Shown here: positions 1 to 5,950 of the stretch, in pieces
How the letters are laid out: every line of letters starts with the position of its first letter
How positions within the stretch are numbered: the first letter of the stretch is position 1
Assembly: GCA_016777645.1 (NCBI GenBank)
Contig: JADHRC010000098.1
Span: 1 to 5,950 of the forward strand
Reading direction: 5' to 3'
Length of the DNA: 5,950 nucleotides
Source: Alphaproteobacteria bacterium
GTDB lineage: Bacteria > Pseudomonadota > Alphaproteobacteria > Puniceispirillales > Marisalimonadaceae
Translations under genes and position numbers: made by a program
Notes under the pieces: model-generated
What the model was told of the DNA's origin: nothing
The model's input: only the letters and a program-made list of their open reading frames with translations
Database searches by the model: none

Positions 1-566
1 GCTATAATTTTTTCTAGTATATGTGCTGGTGTTTCCCAATTAATTGGTCTTAAAATCAAAAAACCTCTATTAAACCAGTTTTTAAATAAGTAAACTAGAT
101 CATAGTCAACAGACTTAAGTTCAGGATTCTTTTTCAAAATATCTAATAATCTTTTTCGTAAATTGACTAACCTAATTGTTCCCCTTGATATTCCGTTACA
201 TCTCCTAAATACTTCACGTCTTTTAGGTTCAGAAAGTTTCATCAATTTAATTAAACTTTCTGCTTTACTGTTAATTTTATATTCGTTAACCGCCTTGGAT
301 AACTCATCAGAGGCTATGTCAAATTTGTCTCTTACTAATTGAAAAAAATTAATTAAATCTTTATCATTCAGTTGTTCGCAATGTTGCATCAATAGCTCTG
401 CGTAACTAAGAGCTGATACTTCTCCTGTTGCTAAGGAAACATTATCAATCAATTCTCTTGTGGATAATGGTTTTTTCTTGTCTGAAAAAAAATTAAAAGT
501 CTTTGTTTTAATTGGTTTGTCAAATAAAGAATTTATTAAACCATTAAAAAACTTAAATTTACTCAT
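1..566 (-). CDS. Malonyl-CoA decarboxylase, N-terminal part (C-terminus beyond left edge)
   Basis: This frame has no stop from the ATG at 566-564 to the window edge and gives 188 residues. It resembles the malonyl-CoA decarboxylase family, which converts malonyl-CoA to acetyl-CoA and CO2. The clearest match is the end of the helical N-terminal domain: a stretch with WFNRGFLILRPINW followed by ETPAHILEKIIA at about residues 164-188. This corresponds to the family's W-F-x-x-G-F-L segment leading into the catalytic acetyltransferase-like domain, which would lie off the window. Upstream pieces such as LSYAELLMQHCEQL and KLSEPKRREVFRRCNG also fit the helical domain. The catalytic Ser/His region is not visible. 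The start overlaps the dctM stop (ATGA) and has a GGGGAAAG ribosome site (578-571), so it is the last visible gene of the TRAP operon and is probably translationally coupled. The rhizobial counterpart is called matA. Family assignment is firm; the physiological role is inferred. Confidence 0.9.
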   Translation of the reverse strand, partial: MSKFKFFNGLINSLFDKPIKTKTFNFFSDKKKPLSTRELIDNVSLATGEVSALSYAELLMQHCEQLNDKDLINFFQLVRDKFDIASDELSKAVNEYKINSKAESLIKLMKLSEPKRREVFRRCNGISRGTIRLVNLRKRLLDILKKNPELKSVDYDLVYLFKNWFNRGFLILRPINWETPAHILEKII

Positions 567-1879
567 ATAACTTTCCCCATCACATAGTTTGGCAACCAAG
601 TAGCTATGTCTGGAAAAATGCATAAAAGTATAATGGCAATAACCATACACATTACAAAAGGTAAAGATCCCTTAAGAATTTTGTTAAGAGGTATTTCAGG
701 AGCTATTCCATTAATTACATAAAGATTTAAACCAACAGGTGGAGAAATTAGTCCAATTTCCATATTAATGGTAAGGATTACTGCAAACCAATATGGATCA
801 AAACCGGCATTTATTATAATAGGTAATAATATAGGAGCAGCCATCACAATAACAGCTACGGGAGGAAGGAAAAAACCAGCTATTAATAAAAATATATTGA
901 TAGTAAACATTAAGACCCAACGATTTACCTCTAAAGTCCCAATCCATTCAGCTATACTTTGAGTTATGAATAAACTTGATAACATATAAGAGAAAACACC
1001 TGCGGCTGCTATAATAAAAAGTATCATTATAGACTCTCTGGTGGAGTCCCTTAAAACAACCCACAGAGATTTTGGAGCCCAAAGTTTATATATCACTATA
1101 GCTACTATTAAACATAGAATAGCACCTACAGCTGCAGTTTCAGAAGGAGTTGCAACACCACCATATAAAGAATAAAGGACACCAAGTATAATTGCAAAAA
1201 AAGGTATTACCCTTGGTAAAATATCGAAACGTTCCTTCCAACTAAAACTTTTTCTATTTAATGCTTGGATATTGCCACTTTTCCATGTTGAGTAAATTGA
1301 CCACAGCATAAAAAGAAATACCAACAAAAGACCTGGCAAAGCTCCTGCTAAGAAAAGACGTCCAATAGACGTCTCTGTAGAAATTCCATAAACTATCATA
1401 GTAACACTTGGAGGGATAAGAATACCTAATGTTCCACCAGCTGCTATAGAACCTGAAGCAACCTCATCTGAATACCCCCTTTTTTTCATTTCAGGAATAC
1501 CCATTTTTCCTATTGCTGCGCAAGTAGCAGGACTTGACCCTGACATTGCAGCAAATAGAGCACAGGCTCCTAAATTAGATATAACAAGACCGCCAGGCAC
1601 TCTTGTAAGCCATCTGTCTAACGCTTCATATAAGTCTGCACCCGCTCTAGTAGAAGATATTGCAGCTCCCATTATAATAAACATTGGGATAGAAAGAAGG
1701 GCAAAATTATCAAGATGTCCATAAAATATTTCAGGCATTAGTTCTAATGAACGAAAACCATCAAAAATGAATAAAAAAAGACATGAAACTATTAATAATC
1801 CATTAGCAACTGATACACCTGAGAACAAAATCAAAATTGTACAAAATGCTACTAACAAACCTAATGATAACGGATCCAT
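563..1879 (-). CDS. dctM: TRAP transporter large membrane subunit (DctM family)
   Basis: This 438-residue, very hydrophobic protein is the usual DctM length and would span the membrane about 11-12 times. It forms the transport channel of a tripartite ATP-independent periplasmic transporter, moving substrate delivered by DctP with an ion gradient. Family hallmarks are visible: the SIPMFIIMGA segment (63-72), SGSSPATCAAIG (113-124), GTLGILIPPS (149-158), GGVATPSETAAVGA (240-253), the double proline at 339-340, and GLISPPVGLNLYV (376-388). SGSSPAT and the GLISPPVG loop fall in the two inverted-repeat regions that bind ion and substrate in this family. The ATG at 1879-1877 shares one base with the dctQ stop and has an AAAGGA ribosome site about 11 bases upstream, inside dctQ. 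Its own stop overlaps the start of the malonyl-CoA decarboxylase gene. No frameshift or missing block is seen. Substrate cannot be read from this subunit. Confidence 0.96.
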   Translation of the reverse strand: MDPLSLGLLVAFCTILILFSGVSVANGLLIVSCLFLFIFDGFRSLELMPEIFYGHLDNFALLSIPMFIIMGAAISSTRAGADLYEALDRWLTRVPGGLVISNLGACALFAAMSGSSPATCAAIGKMGIPEMKKRGYSDEVASGSIAAGGTLGILIPPSVTMIVYGISTETSIGRLFLAGALPGLLLVFLFMLWSIYSTWKSGNIQALNRKSFSWKERFDILPRVIPFFAIILGVLYSLYGGVATPSETAAVGAILCLIVAIVIYKLWAPKSLWVVLRDSTRESIMILFIIAAAGVFSYMLSSLFITQSIAEWIGTLEVNRWVLMFTINIFLLIAGFFLPPVAVIVMAAPILLPIIINAGFDPYWFAVILTINMEIGLISPPVGLNLYVINGIAPEIPLNKILKGSLPFVMCMVIAIILLCIFPDIATWLPNYVMGKVI

Positions 1880-2394
1880 TATACTTGACTTCCTTTGTCA
1901 AAAGGTAATTCTCTACTCGTTAACATTGATATAAAATCAGCAATCAATTGATTCAAAAACAAGCCAAACCCAATTGGTAATGCTAAATATGGATATTTTA
2001 GAGGCACAGCTGTAACTGTATCTGAAGTCCAATTTTTTTCATATGCGACAAACCAATAATCAAAACCGTAAATAAACATTATAAAAACTATTATTATACT
2101 AGTAACACTTGTAACTGTTGCTAAAATTTTCTTATGTATAGGCTTCAATAACATTGGTAAAAGATCAACATTTACATGACCTCTCAGAAGTTGCACGTAA
2201 GAGAGCCCTATAAGGGTTGCTCCAACCATCATATATATGACAGTTTCAGTTTGCCATGCCGTTGAATGATTTAAAACAAACCTTACCCATATCATTTGAA
2301 CTGTAATTAAAACAGCAATCAGTATCATAAAAGCAGCAGTTACCCCAGCTATTCTAGATAATATCTTTGAAAATTTAATATAACTATCGATCAT
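1879..2394 (-). CDS. dctQ: TRAP transporter small membrane subunit (DctQ family)
   Basis: This 171-residue protein has four predicted membrane helices at about 15-36, 51-69, 93-113 and 133-155, the standard DctQ topology. It pairs with DctM in the inner membrane and helps dock the binding protein. The DctQ signature is readable: R38, LN at 41-42, W47, E50, G58 and the RGHVNVD motif at 71-77 on the loop after helix 2. The start ATG at 2394-2392 has no good ribosome site: the preceding bases are A/T-rich with no AGGA-like core. It also lies just downstream of a strong stem-loop in the dctP-dctQ gap. Both features point to lower expression than dctP, as expected when one membrane complex serves many binding-protein molecules (inference). 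Its TAA stop overlaps the dctM ATG by one base. Confidence 0.93.
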   Translation of the reverse strand: MIDSYIKFSKILSRIAGVTAAFMILIAVLITVQMIWVRFVLNHSTAWQTETVIYMMVGATLIGLSYVQLLRGHVNVDLLPMLLKPIHKKILATVTSVTSIIIVFIMFIYGFDYWFVAYEKNWTSDTVTAVPLKYPYLALPIGFGLFLNQLIADFISMLTSRELPFDKGSQV

Positions 2395-2420
2395 AATAAT
2401 TTAGAAAAAGAATAATTACT

Positions 2421-2443
2421 GATGGCAGGAATTACCTGCCACC
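2421..2443 (-). promoter_or_regulatory. Stem-loop in the dctP-dctQ gap, likely mRNA stabiliser or attenuator
   Basis: Read on the minus strand, GGTGGCAGG pairs with CCTGCCATC around the 5-base loop TAATT, giving nine pairs with one G-U. It lies 8 bases after the dctP stop and 26 bases before the dctQ start. The downstream arm is not followed at once by a T run; a TTCTTTTTC stretch comes several bases later, so it is a poor intrinsic terminator. The GC-rich stem stands out in this AT-rich sequence. The position fits a 3' end that protects dctP mRNA or partly stops transcription, raising binding protein over membrane subunits (inference). Confidence 0.65.
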
Positions 2444-2451
2444 TGTATAAA

Positions 2452-3435
2452 TTATTTTACAGACAATGCTAAATCTAAAAGCCTCTGTCCATCTTTGTAT
2501 CCAGATACAAATTTTTTGTAGGATGTCTCTTTAGCAATGGCTTGCCAAGCTTTAAACTCATCCGAAGACATTTCTTTAATTTCCACACCGTTTTTCTTAA
2601 AAGTGTTTACGGAAGCTTGATCTTCTTTTTTTGCTTCTGCAAGATAATATGCTTCTGCTTTCTTAGCACCATCCATCAATGCCTTTTGTTGATTTTTATT
2701 TAATTTATCAAAAACAGTTTTATTCATAAGGAGAGGTTGATACATAAACCATAAAGCCGTTTTACCTGCAGGAGTGTAACATTTTACTTGCTCATATATT
2801 CTATATGAAACAAAAGATGAGGAAGATGTATTAGCTGCTTGTAAAACACCTGTTTGCATAGCGTTATAAATAGCAGATGAAGGCATTGAAGCAATTGAAG
2901 CTCCAGCACCCACAAGCATTGTTTCAAAAGCCTTACCTGCTGCTCTTGTCTGAAGTCCTTTTACGTCGTCGGGTCCAGTAATACATTTATCTTTACCAGC
3001 AAAACCTCCAGCTAAATAACCATGTACTAAAACCATCACATCATCGCTAGCCATAATTTTTTGAATTTCTTTCATAAAGGGTGAATAGTTTAAACGGGCT
3101 GCATGGTCATGGTTTTTAACAAGACCAGGCATTAAAGTTAAATTATATGCTGGTTGTTGACCGCCGGCGTATGACAAAGGAAAAACTGTCATATCTAGTT
3201 GACCTCTTGTTAAGGGCTTATATTGCTCCCTAGGCTTAAAAAGCGATTTAGATGGAAAAATTTTTATGCTTAAATCCACGTTTGCTGAAGCCACATGGTC
3301 TGCAACAATTTGTGCAAATTTATGGCGAACATCTTTAGTAGACCATTGATGAGACAGTCTCAATTCTTTAGCAGATACAGATGCAGATAATACAACAGCA
3401 CCTATTGTCATCATTGTTAAACTTTTGAAATTCAT
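2452..3435 (-). CDS. dctP: TRAP transporter periplasmic substrate-binding protein (DctP family)
   Basis: This 327-residue protein begins with a Sec signal peptide: N- and K-containing n-region, hydrophobic core, and likely cleavage after VSA at residue 22. The mature protein would bind a carboxylate in the periplasm and hand it to DctQM. The DctP fold is recognisable: LRLSHQW near the mature N-terminus, the PLTRGQLDM strand (74-82), and the GLQTRAAGKAF block (160-170) with R164 at the position of the family's conserved carboxylate-binding arginine. The MPSSAIYNAMQTGVLQAANT segment (184-203) matches the region lining the binding cleft. C151 and C219 are the only cysteines and could form a disulfide. 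The ATG at 3435-3433 follows an unusually G-rich ribosome site, AAAGGGGGA (3449-3441), much stronger than that of dctQ. It sits 103 bases downstream of the aminotransferase gene with no clear terminator between them. The ligand is not predictable from sequence alone; the decarboxylase in the operon makes malonate a candidate. Confidence 0.94.
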   Translation of the reverse strand: MNFKSLTMMTIGAVVLSASVSAKELRLSHQWSTKDVRHKFAQIVADHVASANVDLSIKIFPSKSLFKPREQYKPLTRGQLDMTVFPLSYAGGQQPAYNLTLMPGLVKNHDHAARLNYSPFMKEIQKIMASDDVMVLVHGYLAGGFAGKDKCITGPDDVKGLQTRAAGKAFETMLVGAGASIASMPSSAIYNAMQTGVLQAANTSSSSFVSYRIYEQVKCYTPAGKTALWFMYQPLLMNKTVFDKLNKNQQKALMDGAKKAEAYYLAEAKKEDQASVNTFKKNGVEIKEMSSDEFKAWQAIAKETSYKKFVSGYKDGQRLLDLALSVK

Positions 3436-3440
3436 ATTCT

Positions 3441-3449
3441 TCCCCCTTT
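3441..3449 (-). promoter_or_regulatory. Strong ribosome binding site of dctP
   Basis: On the minus strand the sequence AAAGGGGGA lies five bases before the dctP ATG. It supports that start, which also gives a complete signal peptide. It is the strongest ribosome site in the window and contrasts with dctQ, which has none. Confidence 0.7.
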
Positions 3450-3538
3450 AGTTTAATTATTAATGTTATGTTACGAAATAGACTATTGTTATAAATTAAA
3501 CAAGAATAATCAAAAATTAGGGTTCAAATTTAACACCA

Positions 3539-4723
3539 TCAATTGTTTTCAACATTTTTGGATAAAAACTCAGACGCCCTACTAGCACCTCCTTTTTGGT
3601 GAGGAACACCTGCTAAAGACAATCCCATTTCTACACCTGTTAATGTGCCCATCAACATCAGATCATTAAAGTCTCCTAAATGTCCTATTCTAAAAACTTT
3701 GCCGGCAAGTTTAGACAAACCATTACCTAATGACATATTAAAATTTTCTAGAATTATTTGTCGAAATTTATCTGCATTATATCCATCAGGCATTACTACT
3801 GCCGTCAAAACGCTTGAAAAATCCCTTTCTTCTAAACAAAGAACCTCTAAACCCCAAGCTTGCACAGCTTCCCTTGTAGCTTTGGCGTGACGATCATGTC
3901 TTTTAAATACATTGTCCAAACCTTCTTCATGGAGCATTGTGATGGCTTCTTTAAGACCATATAAAAGGTTTGTCGCTGGCGTGTATGGAAATGAACCTTG
4001 TTTATTAGCTTCTATTTGTTCATGCCAATCCCAATACGATCTTCTGATTTTTGATTTTTTTGCAACTGATTTAGCTTTTTCGGACACGGCATTAAAGGAT
4101 AACCCAGGAGGTAACATTAAACCTTTTTGTGACCCAGAAACTGTTACATCTACGCCCCAGTCATCATGTTTATACTCCATAGAAGCTAGACCAGATATTG
4201 TATCTACCATTAATAAAGCATTATGATTGGTATCGTTAATAGCTTCTCTTACCTCTTTAATTCTTGAGGTACTTCCAGTAGAGGTCTCATTATGAACAAC
4301 ACATACCGCTTTAATCTCATTTTTGGTATCTTTTTTTAATCGACCAATTAGTTTTTCTGGTTCAACTCCCCTTCTCCAATCTGTTTCTAAAAACTCTGTT
4401 CTTATACCTAGGTTTAAAGCCATCTTATTCCATAATGATGCAAAATGCCCCGTTTCAACCATTAAAACGAGGTCACCTTCATTTAGTACATTAACTAGAG
4501 CAGCTTCCCATGCTCCAGTTCCAGAAGCAGGATAAATAATTACATCAGACTTAGTTTTAAAAATACTTTTCATTCCATCTAAACACTCATGAGTTAAGAC
4601 CATAAAATCTGGTCCTCGATGGTCAATAGTTGGATAATCCATGGCTCTTAATACCCTATCAGGTACATTGGAAGGTCCAGGTAATTGTAAAAAATGTTTA
4701 CCTGGCATGTATTTTTTAACCAT
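3539..4723 (-). CDS. sgaA: Class V PLP aminotransferase, serine-glyoxylate aminotransferase type
   Basis: This 394-residue cytosolic enzyme has the length and motifs of the serine/alanine/aspartate:glyoxylate aminotransferase group (fold type I, class V). Such enzymes transfer an amino group to glyoxylate, giving glycine. Visible features are LPGPSNVP near the N-terminus (14-21), TIDHRGPDF (32-40), the cofactor-phosphate loop PASGTGAWEAAL (65-76), HNETSTG (144-150), D174 in VDTISG that would contact the pyridine nitrogen, and SGSQKGLMLPPGLSF (196-210), where K200 is the Schiff-base lysine. FPYTPATNLLYGL (245-257) and FRIGHLGD (344-351) complete the active site, R345 being the likely carboxylate anchor. 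The ATG at 4723-4721 has AAAGGAA about 10 bases upstream, favouring it over Met6. It heads the minus-strand gene set, facing the FAD dehydrogenase, which could supply glyoxylate. The amino donor is uncertain: serine is the family default, but the aspartate-glyoxylate enzyme BhcA looks similar. None of the other genes of that cycle is present here. Confidence 0.88.
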   Translation of the reverse strand: MVKKYMPGKHFLQLPGPSNVPDRVLRAMDYPTIDHRGPDFMVLTHECLDGMKSIFKTKSDVIIYPASGTGAWEAALVNVLNEGDLVLMVETGHFASLWNKMALNLGIRTEFLETDWRRGVEPEKLIGRLKKDTKNEIKAVCVVHNETSTGSTSRIKEVREAINDTNHNALLMVDTISGLASMEYKHDDWGVDVTVSGSQKGLMLPPGLSFNAVSEKAKSVAKKSKIRRSYWDWHEQIEANKQGSFPYTPATNLLYGLKEAITMLHEEGLDNVFKRHDRHAKATREAVQAWGLEVLCLEERDFSSVLTAVVMPDGYNADKFRQIILENFNMSLGNGLSKLAGKVFRIGHLGDFNDLMLMGTLTGVEMGLSLAGVPHQKGGASRASEFLSKNVENN

Positions 4724-4767
4724 ATTTTAAAATTCCTTTGTATTAATCTTGTCTTTAAATGAAAGAA

Positions 4768-4794
4768 TTGAGATATTATGTAATAATGTATACA
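4768..4794 (+). promoter_or_regulatory. Candidate promoter of the FAD dehydrogenase gene
   Basis: TTGAGA (4768-4773) and TATACA (4789-4794) resemble -35 and -10 elements, but the 15-base spacing is short. The -10 lies inside the TGTATACA palindrome, so a bound repressor would block it. This is assigned by eye only. Confidence 0.3.
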
Positions 4795-4805
4795 GTTATT
4801 ATCAA
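4777..4805 (-). promoter_or_regulatory. Candidate promoter of the aminotransferase-TRAP operon
   Basis: On the minus strand TTGATA (4805-4800) and TACATA (4782-4777) are separated by 17 bases. The -35 is good and the -10 is weak; CATAAT at 4780-4775 is a better -10 but at 19 bases. The TGTATACA palindrome falls in the spacer. In such AT-rich DNA chance matches are common. Confidence 0.3.
4781..4801. promoter_or_regulatory. Candidate operator: TGTATACA palindrome within a TAATAA/TTATTA repeat
   Basis: The 8-base perfect palindrome TGTATACA (4787-4794) is flanked by TAATAA (4781-4786) and TTATTA (4796-4801), themselves an inverted repeat with a centre half a base away. The core matches the T-G-T-x-x-A-C-A pattern bound by many GntR/FCD regulators. 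I recall that the operator reported for MatR, the GntR-type regulator of rhizobial malonate genes, has TGTA/TACA at its centre. Its position between two divergent genes and over both candidate promoters suggests joint control. No regulator gene is in the window. Confidence 0.4.
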
Positions 4806-4849
4806 AAACTTTCCATACAGAATTTGTTCTAACTTAAAAGGTTTTTATA

Positions 4850-5950
4850 ATGCCAGATGGTAATATAGATGAGCTTATTAATACTTTAAAAAACAAAACC
4901 TCTGCCGAGGTTTATGACGATAATTTTACTCGAGGCAGATATGCAACCGACGCCTCTATTTATCAAATGATGCCTTATGGTGTTTTAGTACCAAAAACAA
5001 AAAATGACTTAGTTGAAACAATTAATTATGCAAGAGAAAGTAAAATTCCATTACTTGCTAGAGGTGGTGGCACATCACAATGTGGTCAAACTGTAAATAA
5101 AGCAATTGTTATAGATAATTCTAAATTTCTTAATAAAGTTTTGGATTTTGACAAAGATAAAATGACATGCATTGTTGAACCTGGGATTGTTCTTGATGAG
5201 CTAAATAGGTTTTTGAAACCCTATGGCCTCTGGTTTCCAGTAGATGTTTCAACCTCAAGTAGAGCCACCATTGGAGGGATGGCTGGAAATAATAGTTGTG
5301 GCGGAAGATCAATTAGATATGGAATGATGAGAGATAATGTTCTTGAGATTGAAGCAATATTATCTGATGGTTCGATCTACAATTTTGGTAAATTAGACCC
5401 AAGTAATACTTTACGCTCTAAGGAACTTGCTCCAAAAATCATTTCAAACTTAATAAAACTTGCTAATGAAAACGAAAAAGAAATACTCTCAAAGTTTCCA
5501 AAGGTTCTAAGACGTGTTGGGGGTTACAATATAGACGCCTTACTTTCTGACGCAATGGCAACAAGACCGAACGGAAAAATTGGTGATGGTATAAATTTAT
5601 CTCACCTTCTAGTAGGTTCTGAAGGAACCTTAGCCTACTCTTCATCAATAAAATTAAAACTATCACCTCTCCCATCAAAAAAAATTATGGGAATTTGTCA
5701 TTTCCCTTCTTTTTATGAAGCCATGGATGCCGCCCAACATATTGTGCCATTAGATCCTGTAGCTGTAGAGTTAGTAGATGATACAATGATACAACTAGCT
5801 AGGAAAATTGAGATTTTCAAACCTACTGTTGAAGCTGTGGTTAGAGGAAACCCCAAATCTCTTTTATTAGTGGAATTTGCTGAAGAAGATATGGATGAAA
5901 ATCATCGAAGGCTAAAAAATCTTAACAAACTAATGAAAGAGCTTGGATAT
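4850..5950 (+). CDS. FAD-dependent 2-hydroxyacid dehydrogenase, GlcD/D-lactate dehydrogenase type (3' end beyond right edge)
   Basis: The frame is open from the ATG at 4850 to the window edge, giving 367 residues. AAAGG at 4837-4841, eight bases upstream, supports the start. The N-terminal half has the FAD-binding type 4 (PCMH) fold: MPYGVLVPKTKNDL (41-54), the pyrophosphate loop RGGGTSQCGQ (71-80), VEPGIVLDELN (109-119), FPVDVSTSSRATIGG (129-143) and MAGNNSCGGRSIRYG (144-158), then VGSEGTL (255-261). These enzymes oxidise 2-hydroxyacids such as glycolate, D-lactate or D-2-hydroxyglutarate and pass electrons to quinone or an Fe-S partner. The STSSRATIGGMAGNNSCG wording resembles the long, roughly 950-1000-residue fusions that carry a C-terminal Fe-S (4Fe-4S plus CCG) half. 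That half would be off the window, so this is a prediction. It faces the aminotransferase gene across a shared control region, which suggests that it feeds it glyoxylate or another 2-oxoacid. Substrate is not determined. Confidence 0.88.
   Translation, partial: MPDGNIDELINTLKNKTSAEVYDDNFTRGRYATDASIYQMMPYGVLVPKTKNDLVETINYARESKIPLLARGGGTSQCGQTVNKAIVIDNSKFLNKVLDFDKDKMTCIVEPGIVLDELNRFLKPYGLWFPVDVSTSSRATIGGMAGNNSCGGRSIRYGMMRDNVLEIEAILSDGSIYNFGKLDPSNTLRSKELAPKIISNLIKLANENEKEILSKFPKVLRRVGGYNIDALLSDAMATRPNGKIGDGINLSHLLVGSEGTLAYSSSIKLKLSPLPSKKIMGICHFPSFYEAMDAAQHIVPLDPVAVELVDDTMIQLARKIEIFKPTVEAVVRGNPKSLLLVEFAEEDMDENHRRLKNLNKLMKELGY

Noticed and set aside
768..962. Plus-strand open frame opposite dctM
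   Set aside because: It is antisense to conserved DctM sequence, has no recognisable protein content and no ribosome site; the real gene explains the DNA.
3450..3538. Possible terminator or internal promoter between the aminotransferase gene and dctP
   Set aside because: There is an AAATT/AATTT pairing with an 8-base loop followed by Ts, but it is five A-T pairs only. TTGATT and TATAAC-like pieces occur with poor spacing. Neither is distinguishable from AT-rich background, though a separate dctP promoter remains possible.
3645..4535. Three plus-strand open frames opposite the aminotransferase gene
   Set aside because: All are antisense to a gene with complete PLP motifs, and their translations resemble no protein family.
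5130..5678. Two minus-strand open frames opposite the FAD dehydrogenase
   Set aside because: The plus-strand frame carries the FAD-binding motifs across this whole stretch; the minus frames are chance openings in AT-rich DNA.
1..5950. Mobile elements, CRISPR arrays, tRNA or rRNA genes
   Set aside because: No repeated units, transposase motifs, terminal inverted repeats or cloverleaf-forming segments were seen; nearly all the DNA is accounted for by six genes.

Overview
The window is AT-rich (roughly one third G+C by eye), tightly packed and free of mobile elements, with many AAA, TTA, ATA and AGA codons. The gene set and the low G+C with short intergenic gaps suggest a free-living, probably marine, alphaproteobacterium with a streamlined genome. 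That placement is inference from composition and protein resemblance; there is no rRNA or other marker gene here.

Layout: five genes lie on the minus strand and read from about 4723 down through the left edge. In transcription order they are a class V PLP aminotransferase of the serine-glyoxylate type (4723-3539), a complete tripartite TRAP transporter (periplasmic binding protein dctP 3435-2452, small membrane subunit dctQ 2394-1879, large membrane subunit dctM 1879-563), and a malonyl-CoA decarboxylase (566 down to the left edge, C-terminus missing). The last three are translationally linked: dctQ/dctM share one base (TAATG) and dctM/decarboxylase share four (ATGA). A 126-bp divergent control region (4724-4849) separates this set from a plus-strand FAD-dependent 2-hydroxyacid dehydrogenase of the GlcD type, cut by the right edge after 367 codons.

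How it may work together: the TRAP system imports a carboxylate using a Na+ or H+ gradient. The FAD enzyme would oxidise a 2-hydroxyacid to a 2-oxoacid (glycolate to glyoxylate is the obvious candidate), and the aminotransferase would convert glyoxylate to glycine. Malonyl-CoA decarboxylase turns malonyl-CoA into acetyl-CoA. A TRAP system fused by overlap to a malonyl-CoA decarboxylase recalls the rhizobial mat (malonate) genes, so malonate or a close relative is a reasonable candidate substrate. Why the glyoxylate-type enzymes sit in the same locus is the open question. The divergent region contains a TGTATACA palindrome that fits a GntR-type operator placed over both candidate promoters.
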